Source: Bacillus sp. V3-13
Lineage (GTDB): Bacteria; Bacillota; Bacilli; Bacillales; Cytobacillaceae
Length of the DNA stretch: 43,009 nucleotides
NCBI RefSeq assembly: GCF_002860165.1
Contig: NZ_PGUZ01000048.1
Span: 1-43,009 of the forward strand
Direction: 5' to 3'
Below are positions 1 to 7,136 of this stretch, piece after piece. The notes beneath the pieces were generated by a model. It was not told where the DNA came from. It ran no database searches and worked only from the letters and a program-made list of their open reading frames with translations. Position 1 is the stretch's first letter; the number at the start of each line of letters is the position of its first letter. The position numbers were made by a program, and so were the translations under genes.

Positions 1-132
1 CACGGTTTCACTATGGCTTTTCTATTTTTATGGTGTTGCATTTGATTTTACAATTAACCAAATAAATATATTTCATTTATTGGTATATTAATAGTGTACT
101 AAATTACACTTTAGTTATAAGGAGGACGTAAC

Positions 133-699
133 GTGAGAAATTGGAAATGGTTTGGCTTTTTAATTGTTGTAGTTAGTATTTTAGTTTTTAGTAATGGTAC
201 TACAGAAGCACATGCGGCTGAAAAACCGAGCAAAACAACCGAAAATACGTTTGACCTCTCTAAAAAAGAAGTTCAAGAAGTAAGTTATGTTAATGAAAAC
301 GGAGAAAATGTTACAATTACTGTAGAACCTGTACCTGCTAGTATTTCTGGTAATTCTAGTAATTTAGGAGATGTTTCAACTTTAGGCTGGAGGCCACACT
401 ATTTCCCGTATGGCACCACAACAGGATATAAAGTTTCAGCAACTACACCTTATTTAGGACTAAGTTTTTACGTGAATGTATATGTACCATCAAATACAAG
501 TAACTCCAGATTTACTAAGGCATATAATGCTAATTACTGGGTTATAGGAGCAACTTTTACTGATAGAAAATTTACTAGAACCGACAAATTAGTTACCTAT
601 GAAGGCGATTTTAATGTTCTTGGTGGATTTGGTGGTGCTAATGCATATTTAAAAGCACATTTAAATAATAACTTATTAACAACTTCTACAAGAATGTAG
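133..699 (+). CDS. Small secreted protein of unknown function
   Basis: The 188-residue product has a clear Sec signal peptide: a basic start (MRNWKW), a hydrophobic core at about residues 8-20, and an AHA-type cleavage site at about residues 26-28. The mature part is about 160 residues, rich in Thr, Asn, Gly and aromatic residues, with no cysteines and no obvious catalytic motif; it looks like a beta-rich extracellular domain. The GTG start is supported by GGAGG at 121-125. It faintly resembles small Bacillus secreted families such as DUF5626, but I cannot confirm that, so function is left open. The gene is more AT-rich than the genes from 1555 onward, and it sits next to a TatA-like mini-ORF, which suggests an accessory segment. 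Its 5' neighbour lies outside the window. Confidence 0.75.
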   Translation: MRNWKWFGFLIVVVSILVFSNGTTEAHAAEKPSKTTENTFDLSKKEVQEVSYVNENGENVTITVEPVPASISGNSSNLGDVSTLGWRPHYFPYGTTTGYKVSATTPYLGLSFYVNVYVPSNTSNSRFTKAYNANYWVIGATFTDRKFTRTDKLVTYEGDFNVLGGFGGANAYLKAHLNNNLLTTSTRM

Positions 700-847
700 A
701 AACTTATAGTTATAATACATGAAATAAGCTAACGATAAATGTCCTCGAAAATAAAAATCGGTGTCATTTTTCAATTTATAACTGTCAGTTTCATTATTAC
801 ACAAAAAATTATAAGCTATCACGATACTCTTATTTGGAGTGAAGAAT

Positions 848-955
848 ATGTTATCAAATATTGGTGTACCAGGTTTAATTCTATTTTTGACTTTAGCACT
901 AATGATCGGTGGAATATTTTTATTGTATAGGCTTTTTAAGATGAATAAAAAGTAA
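848..955 (+). CDS. 35-residue TatA-like mini-protein
   Basis: ATG at 848, TAA at 953-955, preceded by GGAG at 836-839, eight bases upstream. The product begins MLSNIGVPGLILFLTLALM and ends in a short basic tail (RLFKMNKK). The first 18 residues closely match the N-terminal membrane helix of TatA; the true TatA at 28557-28763 of this window begins [19 protein letters not shown]. The TatA hinge (FGP followed by a Leu-Pro and the amphipathic helix) is absent and replaced by Gly-Gly and a second hydrophobic stretch. It could be a small membrane protein in its own right or the surviving end of a decayed tatA. The RBS, intact frame and basic C-terminal tail argue for a real small gene. A longer overlapping frame at 739-930 shows no protein-like features. 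Confidence 0.55.
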   Translation: MLSNIGVPGLILFLTLALMIGGIFLLYRLFKMNKK

Positions 956-1083
956 GGTTGAAATTAAAGAAATATGTAATATCTCTTTTTTGAACTTACG
1001 AGGCTACAATAGTTGAAAAACATATGATATTTGTTGTTATAAATCTTAAATGTTGTAGTAGTAAATAATGTCGTATTAGTATA

Positions 1084-1125
1084 AAAAGGATAGATAATGC
1101 AAAAATAATCTCTCTCTATCCTTTT
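1084..1125. terminator. Perfect 11-bp hairpin, probable bidirectional terminator
   Basis: AAAAGGATAGA (1084-1094) pairs perfectly with TCTATCCTTTT (1115-1125), with T-rich sequence on both sides. It lies downstream of the mini-TatA gene and probably ends its transcript. Confidence 0.6.
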
Positions 1126-1390
1126 CATCTGTCTTTATTATGAAATTTCTGGACTTTTAATAAAAGGGACTTCCTTTTTTAAATTATTACCGACCAAACT
1201 AGAACTTAAGTATTCGTGAGAGGGTTTTATTATATGCAAAATAGAATTAATTGCATAGACATTATTAGGGTTCCCACCACATAGCCTTTAAGCTAGGAAA
1301 ATCATTTCTACAAAAATTAAAAAACGCTATTCTTTCTGTATATAATTGAGAACTACCTCGATGACGACAAAAAATAGTAGAATATATCTT

Positions 1391-1435
1391 AAGAAGGAGC
1401 CAGCCGGATTGTTGCGGTTGCTCCTTCTTTATTTA
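1391..1435 (+). terminator. Intrinsic terminator or leader attenuator
   Basis: AAGAAGGAGC (1391-1400) pairs perfectly with GCTCCTTCTT (1420-1429), followed by TATTTAT. There is no coding region immediately upstream. It either ends transcription from the left or acts as an attenuator in the leader of the gene at 1555. Confidence 0.6.
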
Positions 1436-1554
1436 TACAAATTTTAGTTATTACGACTCAAAGCTAACTGGTTTACAATTGGTTCAAATCGTTATAGTAT
1501 GAAATAGTCAAACAACAAATCCAAGTAAACTGGTAAGAAAAGGGGTAGATTAGA

Positions 1555-2811
1555 TTGGCACAAACTTCAACAGTTCCTTCATTGGAATGGGATAAAAAGT
1601 CGACAACTTTTGTGACAACCCTCAGTCCAATGCAAAAGCCACTTGTGGCATTAGGTGTCTTTGCAGCAGTTATTTTATTTATTATGATTGTTTCTATAAC
1701 GAACTGGACACAAGGTACTTTATTTGTAATTGGGCTTTTGTTGGGAATCACTTTGCTTTATGCCCGATTTGGATTCACATCGGCATTCCGGCGCTTAATG
1801 TCAGTCGGCAATGTTCAGGGATTGCAAGCCCACATGCTCATGCTTGCTGTCGCATCCACTTTATTTGCGATTATTCTTGGCACAGGTTTTAGCTTCACTG
1901 GTATCGCACCCTCCGGGAACGTTTCACCTGTAGGTGTCAGTGTTTTATTTGGGGCATTTATTTTTGGAATTGGCATGCAGCTCGGCAACGGCTGCGCCTC
2001 TGGTACCCTATATTCAGTTGGTGGCGGTTCGTCATCAATGATATTAACGCTTTTGGCTTTTATTGCAGGATCCGTGCTCGGAGCCTACCATTTCACTTTC
2101 TGGATGGAGGATATGCCTTCCCTGCCAGCGATTTCCCTTGCGCAATCGACCGGTCTCGGCTATTTCGGTGCGCTGCTTGTACAATTGGTGGCGTTTGCCC
2201 TTATTTATTGGGTAACAGTTCAAATTGCGAAAAAGAAAAATCCGCCGATGATGAAGCCGCTTCCGACCACAACAGGCTGGAAAAAGATTATTCGCGGTTC
2301 TTGGCCGCTCTTTACAGCAGCAATCGTTTTAGCTGTTTTAAACGCGTTAACGTTAACCGTTCGCGGAAATCCATGGGGAATCACTTCCGCCTTTGCACTA
2401 TGGGGCGGCAAGGCTATGATGGCAATGGGCATTGATGTGACGAGCTGGGGGTATTATTCAGGACCGAACGGTGCCGCGCTTTCCAATACCGTGTTGGCTG
2501 ATCCAACAAGTGTTATGAACTTTGGCATTATTCTTGGCGCTTTTGTTTCCGCTGCAGCACAAGGTACCTTCAAACCCGGAAAAATTAAGCCGGGAGTGGC
2601 GGCAGCGTCTATCGTGGGCGGAATTTTGATGGGCTATGGAGCGCGTCTCGCTTTCGGCTGTAATATCGGGGCTTACTTTAGCGGAATCGCATCCTTCAGC
2701 CTCCATGGCTGGGTATGGATGGTCATGGCAATGCTCGGAACATTGCTCGCGTTATTTATCCGTCCGCTCTTTGGATTAAACGTCCCGAAACCGACAGATT
2801 CAGTGTGTTAA
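1555..2811 (+). CDS. YeeE/YedE-family membrane transporter (sulfur-compound uptake type)
   Basis: The 418-residue polytopic membrane protein has roughly ten hydrophobic segments and the two internal family repeats. Each repeat carries a conserved cysteine in a Gly-rich loop: the GNGCASG motif (Cys147) and the AFGCNIGAYFSG motif (Cys369). In the characterised family member TsuA, thiosulfate is passed along conserved cysteines through the membrane, so transport of thiosulfate or a related sulfur species is the best family-based inference; the substrate is not shown by the sequence. The TTG start at 1555 follows AAAGGGG at about 1539-1545. The gene is monocistronic, with a terminator just after it. 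No TusA or rhodanese partner gene is adjacent, although these often accompany the family. Confidence 0.82.
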   Translation: MAQTSTVPSLEWDKKSTTFVTTLSPMQKPLVALGVFAAVILFIMIVSITNWTQGTLFVIGLLLGITLLYARFGFTSAFRRLMSVGNVQGLQAHMLMLAVASTLFAIILGTGFSFTGIAPSGNVSPVGVSVLFGAFIFGIGMQLGNGCASGTLYSVGGGSSSMILTLLAFIAGSVLGAYHFTFWMEDMPSLPAISLAQSTGLGYFGALLVQLVAFALIYWVTVQIAKKKNPPMMKPLPTTTGWKKIIRGSWPLFTAAIVLAVLNALTLTVRGNPWGITSAFALWGGKAMMAMGIDVTSWGYYSGPNGAALSNTVLADPTSVMNFGIILGAFVSAAAQGTFKPGKIKPGVAAASIVGGILMGYGARLAFGCNIGAYFSGIASFSLHGWVWMVMAMLGTLLALFIRPLFGLNVPKPTDSVC

Positions 2812-2821
2812 TGAATTTTTT

Positions 2822-2852
2822 AAAAAACTCCCTCAATGAAGGGAGTTTTTTT
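2822..2852 (+). terminator. Intrinsic terminator after the YeeE/YedE gene
   Basis: AAAAACTCCCT pairs with AGGGAGTTTTT across a short loop and is followed by a T run, 11 bases after the stop codon. Confidence 0.85.
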
Positions 2853-2973
2853 GCGTTCACAAGAGTATCTGCAAAAGTTACTTTCATAGCTCACAGGTTG
2901 GATATAGATATGGAATACTCTATAGTTTGTGATGAACAATGATTATTGCAGACGCTGGAAATATATTTTTATG

Positions 2974-3016
2974 TGTGATTTAAATCACAATCTATGTTTT
3001 TTATTTTAAGTATAAT
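2974..3016 (+). promoter_or_regulatory. FNR/CRP-type operator and promoter of the flavohemoglobin gene
   Basis: TGTGATTTAAATCACA (2974-2989) is a perfect 16-bp palindrome of the TGTGA-N6-TCACA class. A TATAAT -10 element lies at 3011-3016. With a start about seven bases further on, the palindrome is centred near -41.5, the classic class II activator position. No good -35 hexamer is visible, which fits an activator-dependent promoter. Fnr or the ArcR-type protein encoded at 7636 are candidate binders; the arcA promoter carries the same kind of box. Confidence 0.72.
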
Positions 3017-3061
3017 CACTATGAAAATAAGAAAAACAACCAGGTTGGGAGACGATCACTG

Positions 3062-4282
3062 ATGCTAGACAGCAAGACTATTGAAATTATTAAATCTACT
3101 ATTCCTGTACTGGAGGAGCATGGAGAGAAAATAACGACCCGATTTTATCAATTAATGTTCGAAAATCATCCGGAACTCTTAAATATTTTTAACCATGTCA
3201 ATCAGCAACAGGGCAGACAGCAGAAGGCTTTAGCCGGTACTGTGTATGCAGCAGCAAAGTACATCGATAATTTAGAAGCGATTATCCCGGTTGTGAAGCA
3301 AATAGCACATAAGCACCGAAGCATCGGGATTAAACCGGAACAATACCCAATCGTCGGGAAACACCTTCTTTTGGCGATTCAGGATGTATTAGGTGATCAT
3401 GCAACACCTGAGATCATCCATGCCTGGGAAAGAGCTTATGCAATAATCGCAGATGCATTTATAAGTGTTGAAGCTGACATGTACGACCAGGCGTCCAGCC
3501 AGAAAGGCGGCTGGAAAGACTTCCGCAGCTTCATAGTAACCGGGAAAGTAAAGGAAAGTGATGTCATTACCTCCTTCTATTTAAAACCTGAGGACGGAAA
3601 AGAAATCGCCGATTTTATCCCGGGTCAATATGTAAGCCTTCATTTCAATATAGATGGCGAAAAGTACAACCATATTCGCCAGTACAGCCTCTCCGATACA
3701 CCCGGAAAAGATTATTACCGAATTTCGGTAAAACGTGAAGATGGAAACAAGGCACCTGATGGCATCGTCTCAAACTATCTTCATAACCAAGTAGAAGTAG
3801 GAGACACTTTGCAAGTAAGTGCACCAGCCGGTGACTTTGTCTTACATTCTGACAGTTTAACTCCAGTTGTTTTAATAAGCGGAGGAGTTGGTATAACTCC
3901 AATGCTAAGTATGTTAAACACCATTGTTGAGAGGGAACCGGACAGGAAAGTTACATTCATCCATGCGGCCGCAAATAGCAAGGTTCACGCCATGCGCGAT
4001 CATCTGGCCAAAATCAGCAATGAAAAACAAAACGTAACATCCTATCTATTCTATGATTCACCTACTGAAGAAGACCGTCAATCGAAGAACTGCGACTTTG
4101 AAGGCTTCATCTCATATGAATGGTTAAAAGAACAAATTGAATTTAATGAAGAAACGGATTTTTATTTCTGTGGACCGGTCCCGTTCATGAAATCTGTTTA
4201 TCAATCATTAAATAAGTTGGGCATTCGTGAAGATAAAATTCATTTTGAATTCTTTGGGCCAATGGGAAGTTTGGCGAATTAG
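3062..4282 (+). CDS. hmp: Flavohemoglobin (nitric oxide dioxygenase)
   Basis: The 406-residue product has the full Hmp architecture. The N-terminal globin domain (about 1-140) keeps the distal pocket Tyr29 and Gln53 and the proximal heme ligand His85. The FAD-binding reductase domain (about 150-260) contains the RQYSLSD motif, and the C-terminal NAD-binding domain (about 265-400) contains GGVGITPML and YFCGP. It oxidises NO to nitrate using O2 and NAD(P)H in the cytoplasm, protecting against nitrosative stress; under anaerobiosis it can slowly reduce NO. The ATG at 3062 is preceded by GGGAG. The gene is alone between a CRP/FNR-type promoter and a strong terminator. In B. subtilis hmp responds to ResDE and NsrR; here the visible element is an FNR/CRP palindrome. 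Confidence 0.97.
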   Translation: MLDSKTIEIIKSTIPVLEEHGEKITTRFYQLMFENHPELLNIFNHVNQQQGRQQKALAGTVYAAAKYIDNLEAIIPVVKQIAHKHRSIGIKPEQYPIVGKHLLLAIQDVLGDHATPEIIHAWERAYAIIADAFISVEADMYDQASSQKGGWKDFRSFIVTGKVKESDVITSFYLKPEDGKEIADFIPGQYVSLHFNIDGEKYNHIRQYSLSDTPGKDYYRISVKREDGNKAPDGIVSNYLHNQVEVGDTLQVSAPAGDFVLHSDSLTPVVLISGGVGITPMLSMLNTIVEREPDRKVTFIHAAANSKVHAMRDHLAKISNEKQNVTSYLFYDSPTEEDRQSKNCDFEGFISYEWLKEQIEFNEETDFYFCGPVPFMKSVYQSLNKLGIREDKIHFEFFGPMGSLAN

Positions 4283-4297
4283 CCTCTGGAAAATGAA

Positions 4298-4330
4298 AAA
4301 ATCCGTCTTATTGTTTTAAGACGGATTTAC
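4298..4330. terminator. Shared bidirectional terminator of hmp and the minus-strand zinc-ribbon gene
   Basis: AAATCCGTCTTA and TAAGACGGATTT form a 12-bp stem with an A/T run on the minus-strand exit side. It lies 20 bases past the hmp stop, and the stop codon of the convergent gene (4308-4310) sits inside one arm of the stem, so the terminator overlaps coding sequence. Confidence 0.75.
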
Positions 4331-4496
4331 ACTTTGGGCATGTTATTTCTTTGACATGTTTAAATTGGATCTTTTTAAAGTCGCGCATGATAAACGTTGC
4401 AAAACCATTGTATTTGAACCCGCATTCACAGATGTTTTTGTCTTTTACAATATGCCTTTGATCAGTTTCCTTACTATAAACGGTTGGATAAAACAT
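4308..4496 (-). CDS. 62-residue zinc-ribbon-like protein under a c-di-GMP-I riboswitch
   Basis: Unrecognised small protein. It has one CxC pair (CECG, about residues 23-26) and one CxxC pair (CPKC, about residues 53-56) separated by a basic segment, as expected for a small zinc ribbon that could bind nucleic acid or protein. ATG at 4496 is preceded on the minus strand by AAGGGTG at a good spacing. Its last codons and stop fall inside the terminator it shares with hmp. Upstream on the same strand lies a cyclic-di-GMP-I riboswitch aptamer (4563-4648), and sequence between them can fold so that the Shine-Dalgarno is paired. The protein is therefore very likely a c-di-GMP-regulated product. Function unknown; there is no signal peptide or membrane segment. 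Confidence 0.75.
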   Translation of the reverse strand: MFYPTVYSKETDQRHIVKDKNICECGFKYNGFATFIMRDFKKIQFKHVKEITCPKCKSVLKQ

Positions 4497-4502
4497 TTTT
4501 CA

Positions 4503-4539
4503 CCCTTCTTTTTAGCTAATTTAGGCAAATTAGAAAGGG
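4503..4539 (-). promoter_or_regulatory. Possible Shine-Dalgarno-sequestering hairpin (riboswitch expression platform)
   Basis: On the minus strand, CCCTTTCT (4532-4539) can pair with AGAAGGG (4503-4509), which contains the ribosome binding site of the 62-residue gene. Within it, CTAATTT pairs with AAATTAG. No T run follows, so control would be translational rather than by termination. Inferred from pairing by eye. Confidence 0.45.
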
Positions 4540-4562
4540 ATCGAACAATCAAGTATGTAACT

Positions 4563-4648
4563 TATGCAACCCGGCTGCCATGACAACTCACTGCTTTAGG
4601 CCCGTGGCTTTGCGTCTTTTACTTTCGTAAAATTTGCCCTAAGGCATA
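4563..4648 (-). promoter_or_regulatory. Cyclic-di-GMP-I (GEMM-I) riboswitch aptamer
   Basis: Read on the minus strand the segment contains the conserved GEMM-I elements in order: AGGGCAAA, a stem capped by a GAAA tetraloop (TTTTAC-GAAA-GTAAAA), GACGCAAAGCC, GGGCCTAAA, a second stem, and TGGCAGCCGGGTTGC, closed by a TATGC/GCATA outer stem. The AGGGCAAA segment looks like the canonical c-di-GMP form rather than the cGAMP variant, but I did not number the specificity residue rigorously. The next gene on the strand is the 62-residue zinc-ribbon ORF, 66 bases downstream. Confidence 0.92.
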
Positions 4649-4728
4649 TAATAACATAAATTGTAGAAAAAAGGTTAATTTAAATTTTTTCCCTTTTATT
4701 TTACAAAAGTTTTTAATGAAAAGATAAA

Positions 4729-4760
4729 GGGGAAATTCCTTGATAATTAAGGAATTTCCC
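4729..4760 (-). terminator. Terminator of the tRNA-Arg transcript
   Basis: GGGAAATTCCTT and AAGGAATTTCCC form a perfect 12-bp stem with a short loop, followed on the minus strand by CCTTTATCTTTT. It separates the tRNA from the riboswitch unit. Confidence 0.7.
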
Positions 4761-4771
4761 GCATGAATGAA

Positions 4772-4845
4772 CGTCCCAGAAGAGATTCGAACTCCCGACC
4801 TACAGTTTAGGAAACTGTTGCTCTATCCTACTGAGCTACTGGGAC
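4772..4845 (-). tRNA. tRNA-Arg (anticodon CCT)
   Basis: The minus strand folds into a 74-nt cloverleaf: acceptor stem GTCCCAG/CTGGGAC with discriminator G, D stem GCTC/GAGC, anticodon stem ACAGT/ACTGT around loop TTCCTAA, and T arm GGGAG-TTCGAAT-CTCTT. The anticodon CCT reads the rare AGG arginine codon. CCA is not encoded. It is a single tRNA with its own terminator. Confidence 0.95.
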
Positions 4846-4983
4846 ATATGAGTTGAAAACATTATTAATTATATTGTTTTAAGCCGCTAAGGTCAAGTGA
4901 TGAGTATTTCCAGATTTGTAAAGTCGAATCACTTCCAATCCATTTCGTTACAGTAAACACAGGCTCGATCGAATACAGACACA

Positions 4984-5020
4984 AAAAAACCACATCAAAT
5001 TTCTGGTGTGGTTCTTTTGC
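4984..5020 (-). terminator. Terminator of the pssA gene
   Basis: On the minus strand AACCACACC pairs with GATGTGGTT (one mismatch) and is followed by a T run. It lies just past the pssA stop codon. Confidence 0.8.
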
Positions 5021-5031
5021 GCGACTATCCA

Positions 5032-5733
5032 TTAGCTCTTATGATTTTTCCCGCCATTTGCCCGGCGCTTTTTAAGGCGGTAGCCAATAAAACCGATATA
5101 GAGGGGAACTGCGATATAAATAAAATAAGGCATTTCTTGCTGTTGATTTTTAAAAATAATAAAAATGAGGCATCCGAGCAGCGCTGTGATGATCGTTCCG
5201 TATTTCGGCAGGGGAACGCTTTTTAAGCTGGGTATTTTGTATTTGCTGACCATTAGGAAACATAAAGCCATGAAGGACACGCTGATCAGGATATCGGGAA
5301 TCCAGCGGTGCAGGATCGCCACCAGCGTCAATAAACCTCCTGCCGCGGTTATTGGCACGCCGGTAAAATAATTGATGGAGCTTTTTGCGTTGACATTAAA
5401 CCTCGCCAGCCGGAACGCCCCGAATAACGGAAACAAACCGGCGATGATCATTCCGATTAATCCATATTGAGAAAACGATACATAATAGACGAGAATCGAA
5501 GGGGCAACGCCGAAAGTAACTATATCAGCGAGAGAATCAAGCTCTTTTCCAATTTCCGATTCAGCTTTGAGCATTCTCGCAATTCGTCCGTCCATACTAT
5601 CCAGCATCATCCCGATCAAAATCAGGATCGATGCGTTCCTTGTATCACCGTGAGCAGTTAATAATACTGATAAAAAACCGCAAAATAAATTGCTTAGCGT
5701 AAATAAATTAGGTATAGCTTTTTTAAACCTCAT
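5032..5733 (-). CDS. pssA: CDP-diacylglycerol-serine O-phosphatidyltransferase
   Basis: Integral membrane enzyme that makes phosphatidylserine, the precursor of phosphatidylethanolamine, from CDP-diacylglycerol and L-serine. The CDP-alcohol phosphotransferase signature DG-x2-AR-x8-G-x3-D-x3-D is complete in the segment DGRIARML...GKELDSLAD. Several transmembrane helices follow, and the C-terminus is very basic. I chose the ATG at 5733, giving 233 residues beginning MRFKKAIPNLF, because that is where family similarity begins. A GTG at 5784 would add 17 residues (MHVLRTINLCDLG...) and has a plausible GGGA element, so the start is uncertain. The protein is longer than the 177-residue B. subtilis PssA because it has extra C-terminal helices. 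No psd gene is adjacent. Confidence 0.9.
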   Translation of the reverse strand: MRFKKAIPNLFTLSNLFCGFLSVLLTAHGDTRNASILILIGMMLDSMDGRIARMLKAESEIGKELDSLADIVTFGVAPSILVYYVSFSQYGLIGMIIAGLFPLFGAFRLARFNVNAKSSINYFTGVPITAAGGLLTLVAILHRWIPDILISVSFMALCFLMVSKYKIPSLKSVPLPKYGTIITALLGCLIFIIFKNQQQEMPYFIYIAVPLYIGFIGYRLKKRRANGGKNHKS

Positions 5734-5784
5734 CTTATTTAGTAACCCCAAATCACATAAATTTATCGTTCTTAAAACATGCAC

Positions 5785-6080
5785 AGCTTTCCCAATTTGC
5801 CACCATCTGTTGCAATATACCCTTTGAAAATCAATTCTAACATCAAAAAGAGAAGCAGTTTGATAAGTATATTATACATCATGTGGAAATAAACTGAATG
5901 GTTTCCAAGTCGGGCCCGGCATTATTTTAGTTAAGATGTAAAAGTAACTGGCTTTTAATTCAATCCAGTACTTATCAGCCAATTTCCCCCGCCGCGAAAG
6001 CACTATATGATTTTCAATCCAGTTATGACCCGATCCTCATCTAATGCAAATTGAGTATTTATCCTATATAAAATGTACAA
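5785..6080. other. Intergenic region between divergent pssA and cwlC
   Basis: The only recognisable element is a minus-strand TATAAT (plus-strand ATTATA at 5871-5876), a plausible -10 for pssA. Nothing else stands out. Confidence 0.4.
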
Positions 6081-6108
6081 ACAGTTTTTTTTTGAAATAC
6101 ATAGAATA
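6081..6108 (+). promoter_or_regulatory. Sigma-K-like promoter of the amidase gene
   Basis: AC at 6081-6082, 17 bases, then CATAGAATA at 6100-6108, matching the sigma-K pattern (AC, 16-17 bp, CATA-N3-TA). This fits the known mother-cell expression of B. subtilis cwlC. Assigned by eye on a short consensus. Confidence 0.55.
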
Positions 6109-6125
6109 GGATGAGGTGATAAAAA

Positions 6126-6893
6126 GTGACAAAAATTTTCATAGATCCCGGTCATGGTGGAACAGACCCTGGTGCAGTGGGGAATGGAATGCAGGAGAAA
6201 AACCTCACTTTGCAGATCAGCTCGCGAATAAGGGACATTCTTTTAAATGAATACGAAGGAATTTCTGTGTTAATGAGCCGCACAGGTGACCAAACGACGA
6301 GCCTTTCTCAGCGCACAGATGCGGCGAATAACTGGGGGGCAGATTTCTATCTTTCTATTCATGTTAATGCTGGAGGCGGGACTGGTTACGAAGACTATAT
6401 TTATCCGGGACTTGGGGCGCCGACGACTACTTACCAGAACTTGATTCACGAGGAAGTTCTTAAACAAGTTGATTACCGCGACCGTGGAAAGAAGCAAGCA
6501 AACCTTCATGTCCTCCGTGAGTCCAACATGCCGGCTGTATTAACCGAGAACGGTTTTATCGACAACACATCGGATGCTGAAAAGCTTAAACAATCATCAT
6601 TTATTGAACAAATCGCGCGCGGCCATATAAATGGATTAGTTCGCTCATTCGGGCTGGTGCGAAAAAATCCGGCCGGGCCGCTATATAGGGTCCAGATCGG
6701 CGCCTTTACTGTGGGAAGTAATGCTGACCAGTTAGCTGCACAAGCAGAGGAAAAAGGATTTGACGCCTATATAAGCTATCGCGACGGATACTATAAAGTG
6801 CAAATCGGCGCATTCGCCACTCGGGAAAACGCGGATCAGCTGGCGGGGCAAGCAATAGAAGCCGGTTTCGAAGCCATCGTCATTCAGGAATAA
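6126..6893 (+). CDS. cwlC: Sporulation mother-cell-lysis N-acetylmuramoyl-L-alanine amidase, CwlC type
   Basis: The 255-residue product matches the usual CwlC length and layout. The Amidase_3 zinc hydrolase domain (about 1-178) has the ligand and catalytic residues His10 (DPGHGG), Glu24, His79 (SIHVN) and Glu141 (TENGF). Two tandem SPOR-like peptidoglycan-binding repeats follow (about 185-220 and 221-255), each starting Y-[RK]-VQIGAF. It cleaves the amide bond between MurNAc and L-alanine and helps lyse the mother cell at the end of sporulation. There is no signal peptide, as in CwlC, which is released on lysis. The GTG start at 6126 follows GAGGTGAT. A sigma-K-like promoter lies just upstream, and the gene stands alone. 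Confidence 0.95.
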   Translation: MTKIFIDPGHGGTDPGAVGNGMQEKNLTLQISSRIRDILLNEYEGISVLMSRTGDQTTSLSQRTDAANNWGADFYLSIHVNAGGGTGYEDYIYPGLGAPTTTYQNLIHEEVLKQVDYRDRGKKQANLHVLRESNMPAVLTENGFIDNTSDAEKLKQSSFIEQIARGHINGLVRSFGLVRKNPAGPLYRVQIGAFTVGSNADQLAAQAEEKGFDAYISYRDGYYKVQIGAFATRENADQLAGQAIEAGFEAIVIQE

Positions 6894-6956
6894 GGCGCTG
6901 ACTCTTAACTCTGTCAAAATTCGATCAAGTAAACTATAAATTTTTTAAGGATTTTT

Positions 6957-6996
6957 AATTTGGAGAACTATTACAAAGGGGTTCTCCAATTTTTAT
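6957..6996 (+). terminator. Terminator after cwlC
   Basis: AATTTGGAGAAC and GTTCTCCAATTTTT form a strong stem with a T run about 65 bases after the cwlC stop. Confidence 0.75.
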
Positions 6997-7099
6997 TGGC
7001 GGCCCAGTTTATTAACGCAGCCCTCCTATGGAAAGTCTCTTAAATAGTAAAATTTCACTATTTGTACATTTCATTTCAATGTAATCACCCATATGATAG

Positions 7100-7114
7100 A
7101 AGTATAGAATACTT
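7100..7114 (+). promoter_or_regulatory. Palindrome in the argR-type promoter, possible autoregulatory operator
   Basis: AAGTATAGAATACTT is a perfect 15-bp inverted repeat 22 bases before the argR-type start codon. ArgR proteins often bind their own promoter; the match to the known ARG box is only partial. Confidence 0.35.
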
Positions 7115-7136
7115 TTGTGGAAGGCGAGATCTAACC

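Larger units (their letters stand above)
956..1554. other. Long AT-rich intergenic stretch with two hairpins
   Basis: About 600 bases without a convincing gene. It contains two strong inverted repeats (1084-1125 and 1391-1430), described separately, and otherwise AT-rich sequence. No tRNA, known riboswitch or insertion-sequence end was recognised. The second hairpin lies about 120 bases before the transporter gene at 1555, so part of the stretch may be that gene's leader. Confidence 0.5.

Noticed and set aside
739-930. 63-codon plus-strand open frame
   Set aside because: It overlaps the 848-955 frame, lacks an RBS, and its translation shows no protein-like features; the shorter frame has an RBS and TatA similarity.
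1360-1378. Possible Spo0A box
   Set aside because: GACGACAAAA is close to the reversed 0A box, but it is one weak match with no supporting promoter.
2715-2942. 75-codon plus-strand frame
   Set aside because: It overlaps the YeeE/YedE gene in another frame and runs through that gene's terminator.
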